From Alcanivorax profundi (lineage in GTDB: Bacteria > Pseudomonadota > Gammaproteobacteria > Pseudomonadales > Alcanivoracaceae): a stretch of 64,000 bases of DNA. The stretch covers positions 764,167-828,166 of the forward strand of contig NZ_QYYA01000002.1 in the NCBI RefSeq assembly GCF_003597125.1, read 5' to 3'. Made by a program: the position numbers and the translations under genes. The notes beneath the pieces are model-generated. The model saw only the letters and a program-made list of their open reading frames with translations, ran no database searches and was not told the origin of the DNA. Numbering within the stretch: the stretch's first letter is position 1; every line of letters begins with the position of its first letter. Shown here in pieces: positions 51,623-60,207 of the stretch.

Positions 51623-52933
51623 TTACCCTGCAACTGCAGTGGGGCGATTAACCAGTCGCTCTGGTGGGAAGTGGCAGGTAAAGGTGCTGCCCTTGCCCAG
51701 CTCGCTCTTGATGTCCAGTTTGCCGTTATGACGAATCATCACGTGTTTGACAATGGCGAGCCCCAGACCCGTGCCACCCGTTTGGGTGACCCGGCTATTA
51801 TCGGGGCGATAAAAGCGTTCTGTGAGCCGTGGAATATGGGCAGGGTCAATTCCCAGACCATTATCGGTAACGGCCAGATGCGCGCCCTTTTCGTCCTGCC
51901 ACCACTGGATGCGAATCAGGCCACCGGAAGGGGTGTACTTCACTGCATTGGTAATCAGGTTTCCAAAGGCGCTTTCCAGTTCGGCGGGGTTGGCGACCAG
52001 ACGCGCCTCGGTTGGGACATCCATTTCAATCTGATGATGTTTGTCCGCGCTCAGAGCTTGGGCGTTTTCGCGCATGCGGTTGAGCATGCCGTGTACAGCG
52101 ACGGCCTGGCGATCGTTATCCGCATCGGTATTTTCCAGTCGCGAGAGCAACAACAGATCCGTGACCAGCGCTTCCATGCGGTCAGACTGGCTTTCCATTT
52201 GAGTCAGTGCACGCCGCAGACGAGGCTGTTCTTCAGGCACGGTATCCAGCAGCGTTTCAAGGTAGCCTTTGAGTACTGTTAAAGGGGTTTTCAACTCGTG
52301 GCTGACATTGGCTACAAAGTCTTTGCGCATTTGTTCGAGGTGATGAATCCGGGTGACATCACGGGCCATCAGCAGTTGCTCGCCAACGCCGAACTCCGTC
52401 ACCCTGAATTGCAGGATGCGGTTGTCATTCACCGGAGAGGGAATTTCCAGGGGTTCGCGAAAATCGGCGCGATGAAGGTATTCGGTAAATCCGGGGTGGC
52501 GCACCAGGTTGGTGAGCGGTTGCCCCAGGTCTTGGCTGGGGTTGAAGCCCATATAGCGCTCTGCGGCGGCGTTCCAGTATTCCAGATAGCCGTGCTGGTC
52601 AATCAGGATGACCACCTCTTCCAGAGCGTTTACGGATTGCTGGGCGCGGTGGATGATGCTTTGCAGGTTTTCCTGCGCACGCCGTTCTTTCTGAAACAAG
52701 TGTTCAAGCCGGGTATAGAACTCGCCCCACAGACCGATGCTGTCTGGCGGTTCGGTATGATCATCACGGACCAGCCAGCTGTAGAGGGAGAACAGCTGCC
52801 GGGTGCTCCAGAAAATGTAGCCCACCAGGCCTACCAGCAATGGCCAGATGTGACCGACTGCGAGAGCGGTCAAGGCGGCCAGGGCGATCAGGCCGGCGAT
52901 TCGATTAACTTCTTTGGCCAGGCTGGCTTTCAT
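51623..52933 (-). CDS. phoR: Phosphate regulon sensor histidine kinase PhoR
   Basis: A 436-residue membrane kinase. N-terminal hydrophobic segments (IAGLIALAALTALAVGHIWPLLVGLVGYIFW) precede a linker and a PAS domain (LIDQHGYLEYWNAAAERYMGF). The phospho-acceptor is in FVANVSHELKTPLTVLKGYLE. The ATPase ends with GTGLGLAIVKHVMIRHNG. It phosphorylates PhoB when phosphate is scarce. It is downstream of phoB with 71 bases between. Confidence 0.95.
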   Translation of the reverse strand: MKASLAKEVNRIAGLIALAALTALAVGHIWPLLVGLVGYIFWSTRQLFSLYSWLVRDDHTEPPDSIGLWGEFYTRLEHLFQKERRAQENLQSIIHRAQQSVNALEEVVILIDQHGYLEYWNAAAERYMGFNPSQDLGQPLTNLVRHPGFTEYLHRADFREPLEIPSPVNDNRILQFRVTEFGVGEQLLMARDVTRIHHLEQMRKDFVANVSHELKTPLTVLKGYLETLLDTVPEEQPRLRRALTQMESQSDRMEALVTDLLLLSRLENTDADNDRQAVAVHGMLNRMRENAQALSADKHHQIEMDVPTEARLVANPAELESAFGNLITNAVKYTPSGGLIRIQWWQDEKGAHLAVTDNGLGIDPAHIPRLTERFYRPDNSRVTQTGGTGLGLAIVKHVMIRHNGKLDIKSELGKGSTFTCHFPPERLVNRPTAVAG

Positions 52934-53004
52934 GATCGTGTGTTGCCCTTGTGGGGTCAGACTGGAGTTATACCGAGGTCATGAACCCTAACACATTATT
53001 GGCT

Positions 53005-53709
53005 TCAGCTCGCCTTGGCGGCCTTGATCGAAAAGCGATAGCCCGTACCTCGTACCGTCTGGATAAAACGGTCAAAGCCGTAGGGTGCGAGAGCCTTGCG
53101 CAAACGGCGGATGTGGACGTCGATGGTGCGGTCTTCCACGTACACATTGGCGCCCCACACCTGATCCAGCAACTGGGTGCGGGAGTAGGCTCGCTCCTGA
53201 TGGCTCATGAAGAATTCCAGCAGGCGATATTCGGTTGGCCCCATATCCACCGGCTCGTCGTTAGCGCTGATACGGTGGCTGACCGGGTCCAGGCATAGCC
53301 CTTCCACTTCGATAGCTTTTTCGGCGGCAGCGCTGGAAGAGCGGCGCAGTACCGCCTTGATCCGGGAAATCAGTTCGCGGGTGGAAAACGGTTTGGTGAT
53401 GTAGTCGTCAGCACCCACATCCAGGCCCTGGATCTTGTTATCTTCTTCGCTTTTGGCGGTAAGCATGATGATCGGCACTTCATTGGTGGTCTCATCACGC
53501 TTAAGGCGACGGGCCAGCTCAATGCCGGTCACGGAGGGCAGCATCCAGTCCAGCAGTACCAGGTCTGGCCGTTCGTCGACGATGATCTCGTGGCCGCGCT
53601 GGGCATTTTCAGCTTCCAGTACATCAAAGTCCGCCAGTTCCAAGGCGACAGCGACCATCTCACGGATAGCCGGCTCGTCATCAACAATCAAAATTCGGTT
53701 ACGGGACAT
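53005..53709 (-). CDS. phoB: Phosphate regulon response regulator PhoB
   Basis: A 234-residue OmpR-class regulator. The receiver has DD at 10-11, Asp54 (LVLLDWMLP) and YITKPF. The winged helix ends with VWGANVYVEDRTIDVHIRRLRKAL and FIQTVRGTGYRFS. It activates Pho-regulon genes. It is first of the phoB-phoR pair; ubiA lies upstream on the same strand beyond a repeat element. Confidence 0.96.
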   Translation of the reverse strand: MSRNRILIVDDEPAIREMVAVALELADFDVLEAENAQRGHEIIVDERPDLVLLDWMLPSVTGIELARRLKRDETTNEVPIIMLTAKSEEDNKIQGLDVGADDYITKPFSTRELISRIKAVLRRSSSAAAEKAIEVEGLCLDPVSHRISANDEPVDMGPTEYRLLEFFMSHQERAYSRTQLLDQVWGANVYVEDRTIDVHIRRLRKALAPYGFDRFIQTVRGTGYRFSIKAAKAS

Positions 53710-53828
53710 GGCTTCCTTCCTTCGCCTGTCAGTCTTTTGTTGGTGCCCTATTAGATTGCTCTTTTATGACATGCGTATGACAAGTTGAGCCGGATGCGGG
53801 GGAATTGCAAGCGGGAGAGGGAGTGATG

Positions 53829-53976
53829 AGTTGAAAGTTCAAAATTGAAACGCGGCCCAAGCCAGCAGGTTTTGCATAGCCGTGCCCGCGCTCGCAGGTA
53901 ATGGCGCGGGTACAGAGAGCCGGAACGGCAAAACCTGCCTCCCGCCTTTTCCACTTTGAGCGTTAAACTTTCAACT
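53829..53976. repeat. 148-bp inverted heptad element between ubiA and phoB
   Basis: The left array is at 53829-53849, three units such as AGTTGAA and AGTTCAA. The right array is inverted at 53949-53976, four units such as AGTTGAA and AGTTTAA, reaching into the ubiA TGA stop. Between them are two more nested inverted pairs: GCAGGTTTTGC with GCAAAACCTGC, and CCCGCGC with GCGCGGG. Confidence 0.75.
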
Positions 53977-54848
53977 CAAAAGTACTGGAAATACAACCCC
54001 GCAAACACACACGCCCCGCTCCAGTGATTGTTCAGGAAGGCATGAAAACTGGGCCAGCGTTCGCGATAGCGGATCAGGCTGTGCTGGTAGAGGAAGGTCA
54101 TGGTCATCCCTGCCAGGCCTGCATACCAGGGCCAGCTGAACCCAAGGCGGTGGCCGACCATGATCAGCCCCAGCAGGGTTAGCCCCTGAAGGACACCGAT
54201 CATTAACCGATCGGCGTCGCCAAACAGGATAGCGGTGCTCTTTATGCCCAGTTTCAGGTCGTCTTCACGGTCACACATGGCGTACTGGGTGTCATAGGCG
54301 ACCGTCCACACCACATTGGCCACGTACAGCAGCCAGGCGATTTCCGGGACCTCGCCGGTTTCTGCGGCAAAAGCCATGGGGATGGCCCAGCTGAAGGCGG
54401 CCCCCAGAAACAGCTGCGGCATAAAGGTGAAGCGCTTGGTGAAGGGGTACAGCACCGCCAGCCCAAGGCCACCGAAGGACAGCCAGAAGGTCAATTCGTT
54501 GAGGAACAGCACCAGTACGAAGGCTAGCAGCCCCAGCCCGGCGAACAGCGCCAGCGCCTTTTTGCTGCTGATGGCGCCAGTGGCCAGCGGCCGGCCCTGG
54601 GTGCGCTCCACATCGCCGTCGAAATCCCGGTCGGCAAAATCGTTAATCACGCAGCCTGCCGCGCGCATGATCACCACCCCCAGAAAGAAGATCACGATGG
54701 TGGTCAGGCTCGGGGTGCCTGTCCCTGCAATCCACACCGCCCAAAGGGTCGGCCACAGCAGCAGCAGGGTGCCGATGGGCCGGTCCAGGCGCATCAGCTG
54801 AAGGTAGGGCCACAGGGCGGGATAGCGGTTTTCAACAAAGGTAAACAT
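53976..54848 (-). CDS. ubiA: 4-hydroxybenzoate octaprenyltransferase
   Basis: A 290-residue integral membrane prenyltransferase with eight or nine helices. The first Asp-rich motif NDFADRDFD is at residues 69-77 and the second, around [12 protein letters not shown], near 190. It attaches the polyprenyl tail to 4-hydroxybenzoate in ubiquinone synthesis. It is downstream of ubiC, which supplies the substrate. Confidence 0.97.
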   Translation of the reverse strand: MFTFVENRYPALWPYLQLMRLDRPIGTLLLLWPTLWAVWIAGTGTPSLTTIVIFFLGVVIMRAAGCVINDFADRDFDGDVERTQGRPLATGAISSKKALALFAGLGLLAFVLVLFLNELTFWLSFGGLGLAVLYPFTKRFTFMPQLFLGAAFSWAIPMAFAAETGEVPEIAWLLYVANVVWTVAYDTQYAMCDREDDLKLGIKSTAILFGDADRLMIGVLQGLTLLGLIMVGHRLGFSWPWYAGLAGMTMTFLYQHSLIRYRERWPSFHAFLNNHWSGACVFAGLYFQYF

Positions 54849-54898
54849 GGGACATCCGGTTGTCAGGCGTGGAGGTATTGTCCGGACGGGTGGGGTTG

Positions 54899-54926
54899 AG
54901 TTGCAAGTTGAAAGTTCAAAGTGGAA
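54899..54926. repeat. Four-unit heptad array before ubiA
   Basis: Four units, including AGTTGCA and AGTTGAA, run at 54899-54926. They are close relatives of the array at 53829-53849. No clear inverted partner was seen next to the ubiC stop at 55038. The gap also has AGACGAGTA twice, in direct orientation. Confidence 0.6.
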
Positions 54927-55037
54927 ACGCGCGAGCGGGTTGTGGCGCCAGACGAGTATCGTTTGCGCCGCGCGACGCAGAGGAAACAGGCCCAGAGAGT
55001 CTAATGGCAGACGAGTACGGGGCTGTTCGGCAACGCG

Positions 55038-55553
55038 CTACCCCACCTTCTCCCACAACGCCGGCAGGAAATACTCCGCTACCAGTAGCGGTGCACCACG
55101 CTTGATGAAGCGGGATTGGCGGCCCCAGCACAGCGGCAGGTCCTGATCGGGTGAGCCCCGCCTTGCCCATACCTGGTCGCGCTGGCAGAGGGGGCGTTTG
55201 TACAGCTCCAGTCCCAGTGAGCGGCTGCCCATGTGGCCGAGAGAGCGGTTTGCCCCGGTCAGGCTGCCAACCGGCAATACGCTGCGGGCGGCAACCACCG
55301 GGGTGTCATCCAGCATAAGAGTGACTTCGCGAATCAGTGCTACCTGACGGGCGGGGAGTGCCAGCAGTTGCCGTTCATCGGCTTTAGGGACGGCGTGGGC
55401 ATGGAAACCCGGGACAACGCGGAAGGCACCGTAGCGGGACAGCCGGCGAGTGAGCGAGTCCGGGTCCGCCATCCAGTCGCGGATTATCGGGGGTAGCACC
55501 AGCTGTTCCAGCGGGCGCCAAAGGCTGTCAGGATGCAGGGCGGCAGGCAGCAT
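55038..55553 (-). CDS. ubiC: Chorismate pyruvate-lyase
   Basis: A 171-residue soluble enzyme that turns chorismate into 4-hydroxybenzoate and pyruvate, the first step of ubiquinone synthesis. REVTLMLDDTPVVAARSVLP and the C-terminal RQSRFIKRGAPLLVAEYFLPALW are the conserved blocks. It is divergent from rubA and precedes ubiA with a 189-base gap. Confidence 0.93.
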   Translation of the reverse strand: MLPAALHPDSLWRPLEQLVLPPIIRDWMADPDSLTRRLSRYGAFRVVPGFHAHAVPKADERQLLALPARQVALIREVTLMLDDTPVVAARSVLPVGSLTGANRSLGHMGSRSLGLELYKRPLCQRDQVWARRGSPDQDLPLCWGRQSRFIKRGAPLLVAEYFLPALWEKVG

Positions 55554-55664
55554 GGGATCTTCCGGGCTTCAGGCCGGCGGACTATGGCCCATGGTTGTAC
55601 AGAGAGCAAGGGCGGCCGCAAAACCCGGGGATTGCGGGGTGCGGATCGGCATAATAGACCGAAT

Positions 55665-55684
55665 ATGACAGTGGTCACTGTCAT
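55665..55684. promoter_or_regulatory. 20-base inverted repeat, operator candidate
   Basis: ATGACAGTG and CACTGTCAT are perfect 9-base arms around GT. It lies between divergent ubiC and rubA, next to a TATTAT-like -10 (55656-55651, minus strand) that could serve ubiC. The cognate regulator is not evident in the window. Confidence 0.5.
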
Positions 55685-55745
55685 TGATTTTTCGGCGCCG
55701 CCCCGATAGGTTAACGACCCCCGAGATACACCCTGTATGTAGCAG

Positions 55746-55763
55746 AGTAAGCGAGTGCTTACT
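55746..55763 (+). promoter_or_regulatory. TetR-like operator candidate in the rubA leader
   Basis: AGTAAGC and GCTTACT are perfect 7-base arms around GAGT, ending 20 bases before the rubA ATG. The symmetry and sequence resemble TetR-family sites. A TetR regulator (AlkX) is known to act on rubredoxin genes in Pseudomonas; the link here is inference. Confidence 0.5.
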
Positions 55764-55783
55764 TCAATCCGATGAGGTTCACC

Positions 55784-55948
55784 ATGAAGAAGTGGGAATG
55801 TGTAGTGTGCGGTTTCATTTATGACGAAGCCGAAGGTCTGCCGGACGAAGGTATTGCCCCGGGTACCGCCTGGGAAGATGTGCCGGAAGACTGGGTTTGC
55901 CCGGACTGTGGTGTGGGCAAGGAAGACTTCGAGATGGTGGAAATCTGA
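55784..55948 (+). CDS. rubA: Rubredoxin
   Basis: A 54-residue one-iron electron carrier. The four iron-binding cysteines are at 6, 9, 39 and 42 (CVVCG and CPDCG). [24 protein letters not shown] fits the AlkG2-type rubredoxins that deliver electrons to alkane hydroxylases. GATGAGGTTC precedes the ATG. The rubredoxin reductase gene follows 108 bases later. Confidence 0.96.
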   Translation: MKKWECVVCGFIYDEAEGLPDEGIAPGTAWEDVPEDWVCPDCGVGKEDFEMVEI

Positions 55949-56056
55949 TTCCACCGAGGTCTGGCCCCGGCAGGGGCCGTCCGATCTCTTCTGGCATCAG
56001 CGCATTCTGAGCGCCCGCGCATCCCGCCCGTCCATTGAACAGTGAAAGGATCATTC

Positions 56057-57205
56057 ATGCAGCCCATCGTCATCATCGGCACCGGCCTCGCCGGCTTCAA
56101 TACCGTCAAGGAATTCCGCAAGCTGGATAAGGAAACGCCCATCGTCATGCTCACCGCAGACGACGGCCGTAACTATTCCAAGCCCATGCTGTCCGCCGGT
56201 TTTACCAAGGAAAAGACCGCCGATGACCTGTGCATGGCGACACCGGAAAAGGTGTCCGAGCAGTTCAATGTGGATGTGCGTACCGGTGTTCATGTGGCCG
56301 GAATCGATCCGCAAAAAAAGCGTGTACTGCTGCCGGATGACCACCTGGATTACAGCAAGCTGGTGCTGGCGCTGGGTGCCGATACCTGGACTCCGCCCCT
56401 GGAAGGTGACGCGGTTGGCGAGGTGTTTTCCGTCAACGATCTGATGGACTACGCCAAATTCCGTGCAGCCATTGAGGGCAAGAAGACAATCACCATTCTC
56501 GGTGGTGGTTTGATCGGCTGTGAATTTGCCAACGATCTGTCTAACGGTGGGTTCCAGGTACAGCTGGTTGAGCCCATGGGACGCTGTCTGCCTTTGCTGC
56601 TGCCGGAAGCTGCTTCTGAAGCGGTTGGTCGCGGCCTGCAGGAACTGGGTGTGCAGTTCCACTTCGGCCCGCTGGCCAAGGCGGTGCACCACGGAGACAG
56701 CGGCAAGCTGGTGACCGAGCTGTCTGACGGCAGCAAGCTGGAATCGGATGTGGTGCTGTCTGCCATCGGCTTGCGCCCGCGCATCGACATGGCCAAGGAA
56801 GCCGGCCTGAGCACCAATCGTGGCATCCTCACCGACAAGGGCCTGCGCACCAGCGCCGAGGATATTTTTGCCCTGGGCGACTGTGCCGAAGTAGAAGGCC
56901 ATGTGCTGCCCTACGTGTTGCCGCTGATGGCGTCTGCCCGGGCGCTGGCCAAAACGCTGGCCGGTGAGCCCACCGATGTCAGCTACGGCGTAATGCCTGT
57001 CACCATCAAGACCCCGGCTTGCCCGGTGGTGGTGTGTCCGGCTCCGGCAGGCAGTGAAGGCGATTGGGAAGTGGAAGCCGATGGCAACACGGTTCAGGCC
57101 CTGTTCCGCGGCAAGGACGGCAATTTGCTGGGCTATGCCCTCACCGGTGATGCGGTGAAGGAAAAAATGAAGCTCAACAAGGAACTGCCGGCGGTGATGC
57201 CGTAA
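56057..57205 (+). CDS. rubB: Rubredoxin-NAD(+) reductase
   Basis: A 382-residue FAD and NADH enzyme that reduces rubredoxin for alkane hydroxylation. The FAD motif PIVIIGTGLAGFNTV is N-terminal, and ITILGGGLIGCEFANDL is the NADH site. SAEDIFALGDCAEV closes the FAD domain, followed by a C-terminal rubredoxin-docking part. AAAGGA sits 6 bases before the ATG at 56057; five codons upstream were dropped. No alkane hydroxylase gene lies in the window. Confidence 0.95.
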   Translation: MQPIVIIGTGLAGFNTVKEFRKLDKETPIVMLTADDGRNYSKPMLSAGFTKEKTADDLCMATPEKVSEQFNVDVRTGVHVAGIDPQKKRVLLPDDHLDYSKLVLALGADTWTPPLEGDAVGEVFSVNDLMDYAKFRAAIEGKKTITILGGGLIGCEFANDLSNGGFQVQLVEPMGRCLPLLLPEAASEAVGRGLQELGVQFHFGPLAKAVHHGDSGKLVTELSDGSKLESDVVLSAIGLRPRIDMAKEAGLSTNRGILTDKGLRTSAEDIFALGDCAEVEGHVLPYVLPLMASARALAKTLAGEPTDVSYGVMPVTIKTPACPVVVCPAPAGSEGDWEVEADGNTVQALFRGKDGNLLGYALTGDAVKEKMKLNKELPAVMP

Positions 57206-57270
57206 GCTTGCAGCGGGCTCATGTCACCATGAGCCCGGCTGTTGCGCTGTTCATTGATAAAGGAAGGTCC

Positions 57271-57648
57271 ATGAAATTTGCATTGGTGTTGCTGGTTCTG
57301 GGGTGGCGTTTGCGCTGGTTGGCGTGGCGTAACGAAGGTTTCCGAAAGCAGCTGGAAAACCGCAACGTCATCATGCAATGGCGGACCTTTAACGGTAAGC
57401 CGGCGCGCTGGTTCCAATTCACTCCGGGCAAGGTCGCAGCCAAAGGAGGGATTCATCCGGCACCGACCGTCACCCTGAATTTCAAAGATGCGGGCTATGC
57501 CTTCGACACCCTGCAAAAGGCCGGCAAGAACCAGATGGCCTTCATGGAAGGGATGCAGTCCGGTGATATCAAGATCGAAGGCGATCCCGGCCAGTTGATG
57601 TGGTTCATGACGTTGATGAAATTCATCATGCCGGGTGGAAAAAAATAA
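57271..57648 (+). CDS. SCP2-like lipid-binding domain protein
   Basis: A 125-residue protein with an N-terminal hydrophobic segment (MKFALVLLVLGWRLRWLAW). The domain that follows, with PTVTLNFKDAGYAFDTL and SGDIKIEGDPGQLMWFM, resembles sterol carrier protein 2 folds. It could bind acyl or alkane-derived lipids; this is inference. An AAGGAAGG ribosome site supports the start at 57271. It lies 65 bases after rubB and may be in its operon. Confidence 0.65.
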   Translation: MKFALVLLVLGWRLRWLAWRNEGFRKQLENRNVIMQWRTFNGKPARWFQFTPGKVAAKGGIHPAPTVTLNFKDAGYAFDTLQKAGKNQMAFMEGMQSGDIKIEGDPGQLMWFMTLMKFIMPGGKK

Positions 57649-57660
57649 CCTTGCCTGATG

Positions 57661-57684
57661 GCGGGCCTGTATTGCCTGCGTTTT
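57661..57684 (+). terminator. Weak terminator candidate
   Basis: GCGGGC (57661-57666) and GCCTGC (57674-57679) pair with one G-U wobble, followed by GTTTTC. It lies after the SCP2-like gene. Confidence 0.35.
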
Positions 57685-57727
57685 CTCCGCTAGGATTGAA
57701 TAACAAAAAATTGCATTTGGCGGATTA

Positions 57728-58204
57728 ATGAGACCCTTTCCCTGTTTCGTGGCTGTCGTTTTTCTCTTGTCTTGCGTTCGGGCCTTTGCTGCTTCGGATG
57801 CCCCTGTGTATCTGGTAGCCAAGTTCGACCTGGATGGTACTACCTACAACGAGGTGGTTTTTTTCCAGGATGACGCCATTGATACGATCAAAGGGTGCGA
57901 GCGGGAGATTATGTACGGGCGACGGGGGGGTTGGCAGGTCTATACCCACATCACCCGTGCTGCCCGTGGTTTTACCTACACCACCAGCTATGCCTGTGCC
58001 AGTGGCGTCCAGCGATTCTCCGATTGGGATCGCAGTGGCATGCGCCCTCGGGACAATGTTTTTTCGGTGACTATCGAGAATGATGTCCTGAACGTGGTGT
58101 CCCATGGCAGTTATAGCAAGTGCATGGCCTCGGTGCGGCAGCGTGGTGGCGAAAGCCGGCAGCAATTCTGCGGGAAGTCAGCGCAGCGGTTGCTGACGCC
58201 CTGA
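57728..58204 (+). CDS. Exported hypothetical protein
   Basis: A 158-residue protein with a signal peptide (PCFVAVVFLLSCVRAFAAS). The mature part has four Cys residues, possibly in disulfides (IKGCERE, YACASG, SKCMAS, QFCGKS). No family was recognised. It is upstream of another envelope protein on the same strand. Confidence 0.65.
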   Translation: MRPFPCFVAVVFLLSCVRAFAASDAPVYLVAKFDLDGTTYNEVVFFQDDAIDTIKGCEREIMYGRRGGWQVYTHITRAARGFTYTTSYACASGVQRFSDWDRSGMRPRDNVFSVTIENDVLNVVSHGSYSKCMASVRQRGGESRQQFCGKSAQRLLTP

Positions 58205-58285
58205 TACTCGGCAAGATGCTTGGCGAACCGCGCTTGCCGCATTACTCTGTGTGGATTCATTCCCTTGCATAACGAAGGATTCCCC

Positions 58286-58927
58286 ATGCAGATGGTTACA
58301 CGCCTGTTCGTTCTGGCTGCCGCAGTCATGCTGGCTGCCTGTGCCACTACCACCGAAACTCACTCCACCTGGCAAACCAAGACCGGCGAGCCACGCCCGG
58401 CGTTTGATCACCTGTTTATTGTGGTACTGGCGGAAACGGCGGTGACGTCCGCTGTCGTTGAGCAGCAAGTTGCCAAAAGCCTCAAAAAACGTTCGATAGA
58501 TTCGACCCTGTCTACCGCCAGTCTCGCAGGCGAGCGGCAACACGCAGATGACTTCCGTGAACAGATCGAAGCCGCGGTCAAGGAAAGCGGAGCAGATGGT
58601 GTCATGGTCGTGAGCCTGCTAAAGGTGGAAGAGCGCGATGAGTACATTCCGCCTACCGTGGATTACATGCCCATGACCTCTGCACCGATGTATCTGGGCT
58701 ATGGTCCTTATGTGGGTTATAGCTACAGCGCGATCTACCAGCCAGGCTACTACCAGAACGCCACCGACTATTATCTGCAAACTCAGGTTTACAGTGCAGC
58801 CACGGAGAAACCGGTGTGGCAGGCCCAGTCCCGCAGCATGAACCCCTATAACCTGAAGAGTGGTGCTGAGGGTTACGCCAAAAGCGTGGTGGGCCAGCTG
58901 GACAAGGATGGTGCCCTGAAACGCTGA
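58286..58927 (+). CDS. Lipoprotein of unknown function
   Basis: A 213-residue lipoprotein: the signal ends in the lipobox LAAC. The body has FDHLFIVVLAETAVTSAVVEQQVAKSLKKR and a Tyr/Gly/Pro-rich central part (MYLGYGPYVGYSYSAIYQPGYYQ), then a barrel-like C terminus (VYSAATEKPVWQAQSRSM). It resembles the envelope lipoproteins of the DUF4136-related group, but the match is loose. GAAGGA precedes the ATG at 58286. A hairpin follows the stop. Confidence 0.75.
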   Translation: MQMVTRLFVLAAAVMLAACATTTETHSTWQTKTGEPRPAFDHLFIVVLAETAVTSAVVEQQVAKSLKKRSIDSTLSTASLAGERQHADDFREQIEAAVKESGADGVMVVSLLKVEERDEYIPPTVDYMPMTSAPMYLGYGPYVGYSYSAIYQPGYYQNATDYYLQTQVYSAATEKPVWQAQSRSMNPYNLKSGAEGYAKSVVGQLDKDGALKR

Positions 58928-58934
58928 CTTCCCG

Positions 58935-58964
58935 CCGGGGCTGGCTGCCTTGCCAGCCCGGCTT
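58935..58964 (+). terminator. Rho-independent terminator candidate
   Basis: CCGGGGCTGGC (58935-58945) pairs with GCCAGCCCGG (58952-58961), with one bulged G. CTTTCCTGTTCTTT follows. Confidence 0.6.
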
Positions 58965-59145
58965 TCCTGTTCTTTCCCACGGCGGATGCGCCTCTTTCCT
59001 GAACTCTGTTCATCCTCAGGTCTGTCCCTTACGCACAACTTTCCCCCTGGTCCTATGGTCATGTTCGGACAACGGGGTACTATGGTGGCATAACCGTCAT
59101 ATTTGCATGGGGTCAGGATGACCTGCTTGGGGCGAGGGAGCGTGC

Positions 59146-60207
59146 ATGCATTCCAATATGAAAACCCTGCTGGAACAGATGCGTATTACCGAAATGGAAA
59201 TCGGGGCGCGAAAGCGGCTGCTGGAGTTTGATGACCAGGATGTCGCCGCGCTGCTGCGCTGTCGGGATCACATCGAACGTCGTCTGGATGACATCGTAGA
59301 AACCTTTTATGGCATTCAGACCAGTAATCCGGATATTGCTTCACTGATCGGGGATTCCGACACGCTTGAGCGCCTGGAGACCGCCCAGCGCCGTTATATC
59401 ATGGATCTGTTTTCCGGCGCCTATGACCTGGAATACACGAATAACCGTCTGCGAATCGGGCTGGTCCACAAGCGTATTGGGGTAGAGCCCAAATTCTATC
59501 TGTCGGCGGTGTATCTGCTGCACCGGTTGCTGGTGCAAAACCTTAACGACACCATGGAGTCCGGTTTGGAGCTGCAGCGAGCACTGCTGGCACTGGACAA
59601 GCTGATCTACTTTGACGTCACCCTGGTGTTTGAAACCTATATCCTCAGTCTGGTCTCTGAAATCGAGGCAGTGAAAAACCGCACGGAAGAATATGCCAGG
59701 GCCCTGGAGGAAACGGTTGCCATGCGCAATGGCCAGTTGCGCACGGATGCACTGACCGGGCTGACAACACGCCGTTATCTGAATGAAGCCCTGCAGCGGA
59801 CCGTCAAGGCGGCGCAGCGGCGCAGCGAGCCGGTTTCGTTGATATTTGTGGATGTCGATGACTTCAAGGGGCTTAACGATCGCCGCGGCCACGCTTATGG
59901 GGACCGCGTGCTGACGGAGCTGGGCAAGGTCTTGCTGGAAACGGCGCGGGGCGAGGACACCTGTGTGCGTTATGGTGGTGATGAGTTCTGTGTGCTGCTG
60001 GCCAACAGCACCGAGGAGCAGGCGGAGGCCGCCTATTGCCAGAGGATTCGGCGGTTGCTGGCGGAGCGGTTGCCGGAAGTGAGTATCAGCATGGGAGTGG
60101 TGCAGACCGGGCCCGATCATTTCGAAGATGCCGATGCCCTGCTCAAGTCTGCCGACCGGCGTATGTACCTGAACAAATCTGCCAGCAAGGATGTAGCCGC
60201 CGGCTAG
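59146..60207 (+). CDS. Globin-coupled sensor diguanylate cyclase
   Basis: A 353-residue protein. Residues 1-165 form a sensor globin with the likely proximal heme His108 (RIGLVHKRIGVEPKFYL). A linking helix follows, then a GGDEF domain (RTDALTGLTTRRYLNEAL onward). The active site RYGGDEF is intact at residues 275-281, and an RGED inhibitory site (Arg268, Asp271) stands five residues before it. It should make cyclic di-GMP in response to oxygen or another heme ligand. Cyclic di-GMP output could meet the type IV pilus system. The 3' end overlaps the MATE gene by 4 bases. Confidence 0.93.
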   Translation: MHSNMKTLLEQMRITEMEIGARKRLLEFDDQDVAALLRCRDHIERRLDDIVETFYGIQTSNPDIASLIGDSDTLERLETAQRRYIMDLFSGAYDLEYTNNRLRIGLVHKRIGVEPKFYLSAVYLLHRLLVQNLNDTMESGLELQRALLALDKLIYFDVTLVFETYILSLVSEIEAVKNRTEEYARALEETVAMRNGQLRTDALTGLTTRRYLNEALQRTVKAAQRRSEPVSLIFVDVDDFKGLNDRRGHAYGDRVLTELGKVLLETARGEDTCVRYGGDEFCVLLANSTEEQAEAAYCQRIRRLLAERLPEVSISMGVVQTGPDHFEDADALLKSADRRMYLNKSASKDVAAG

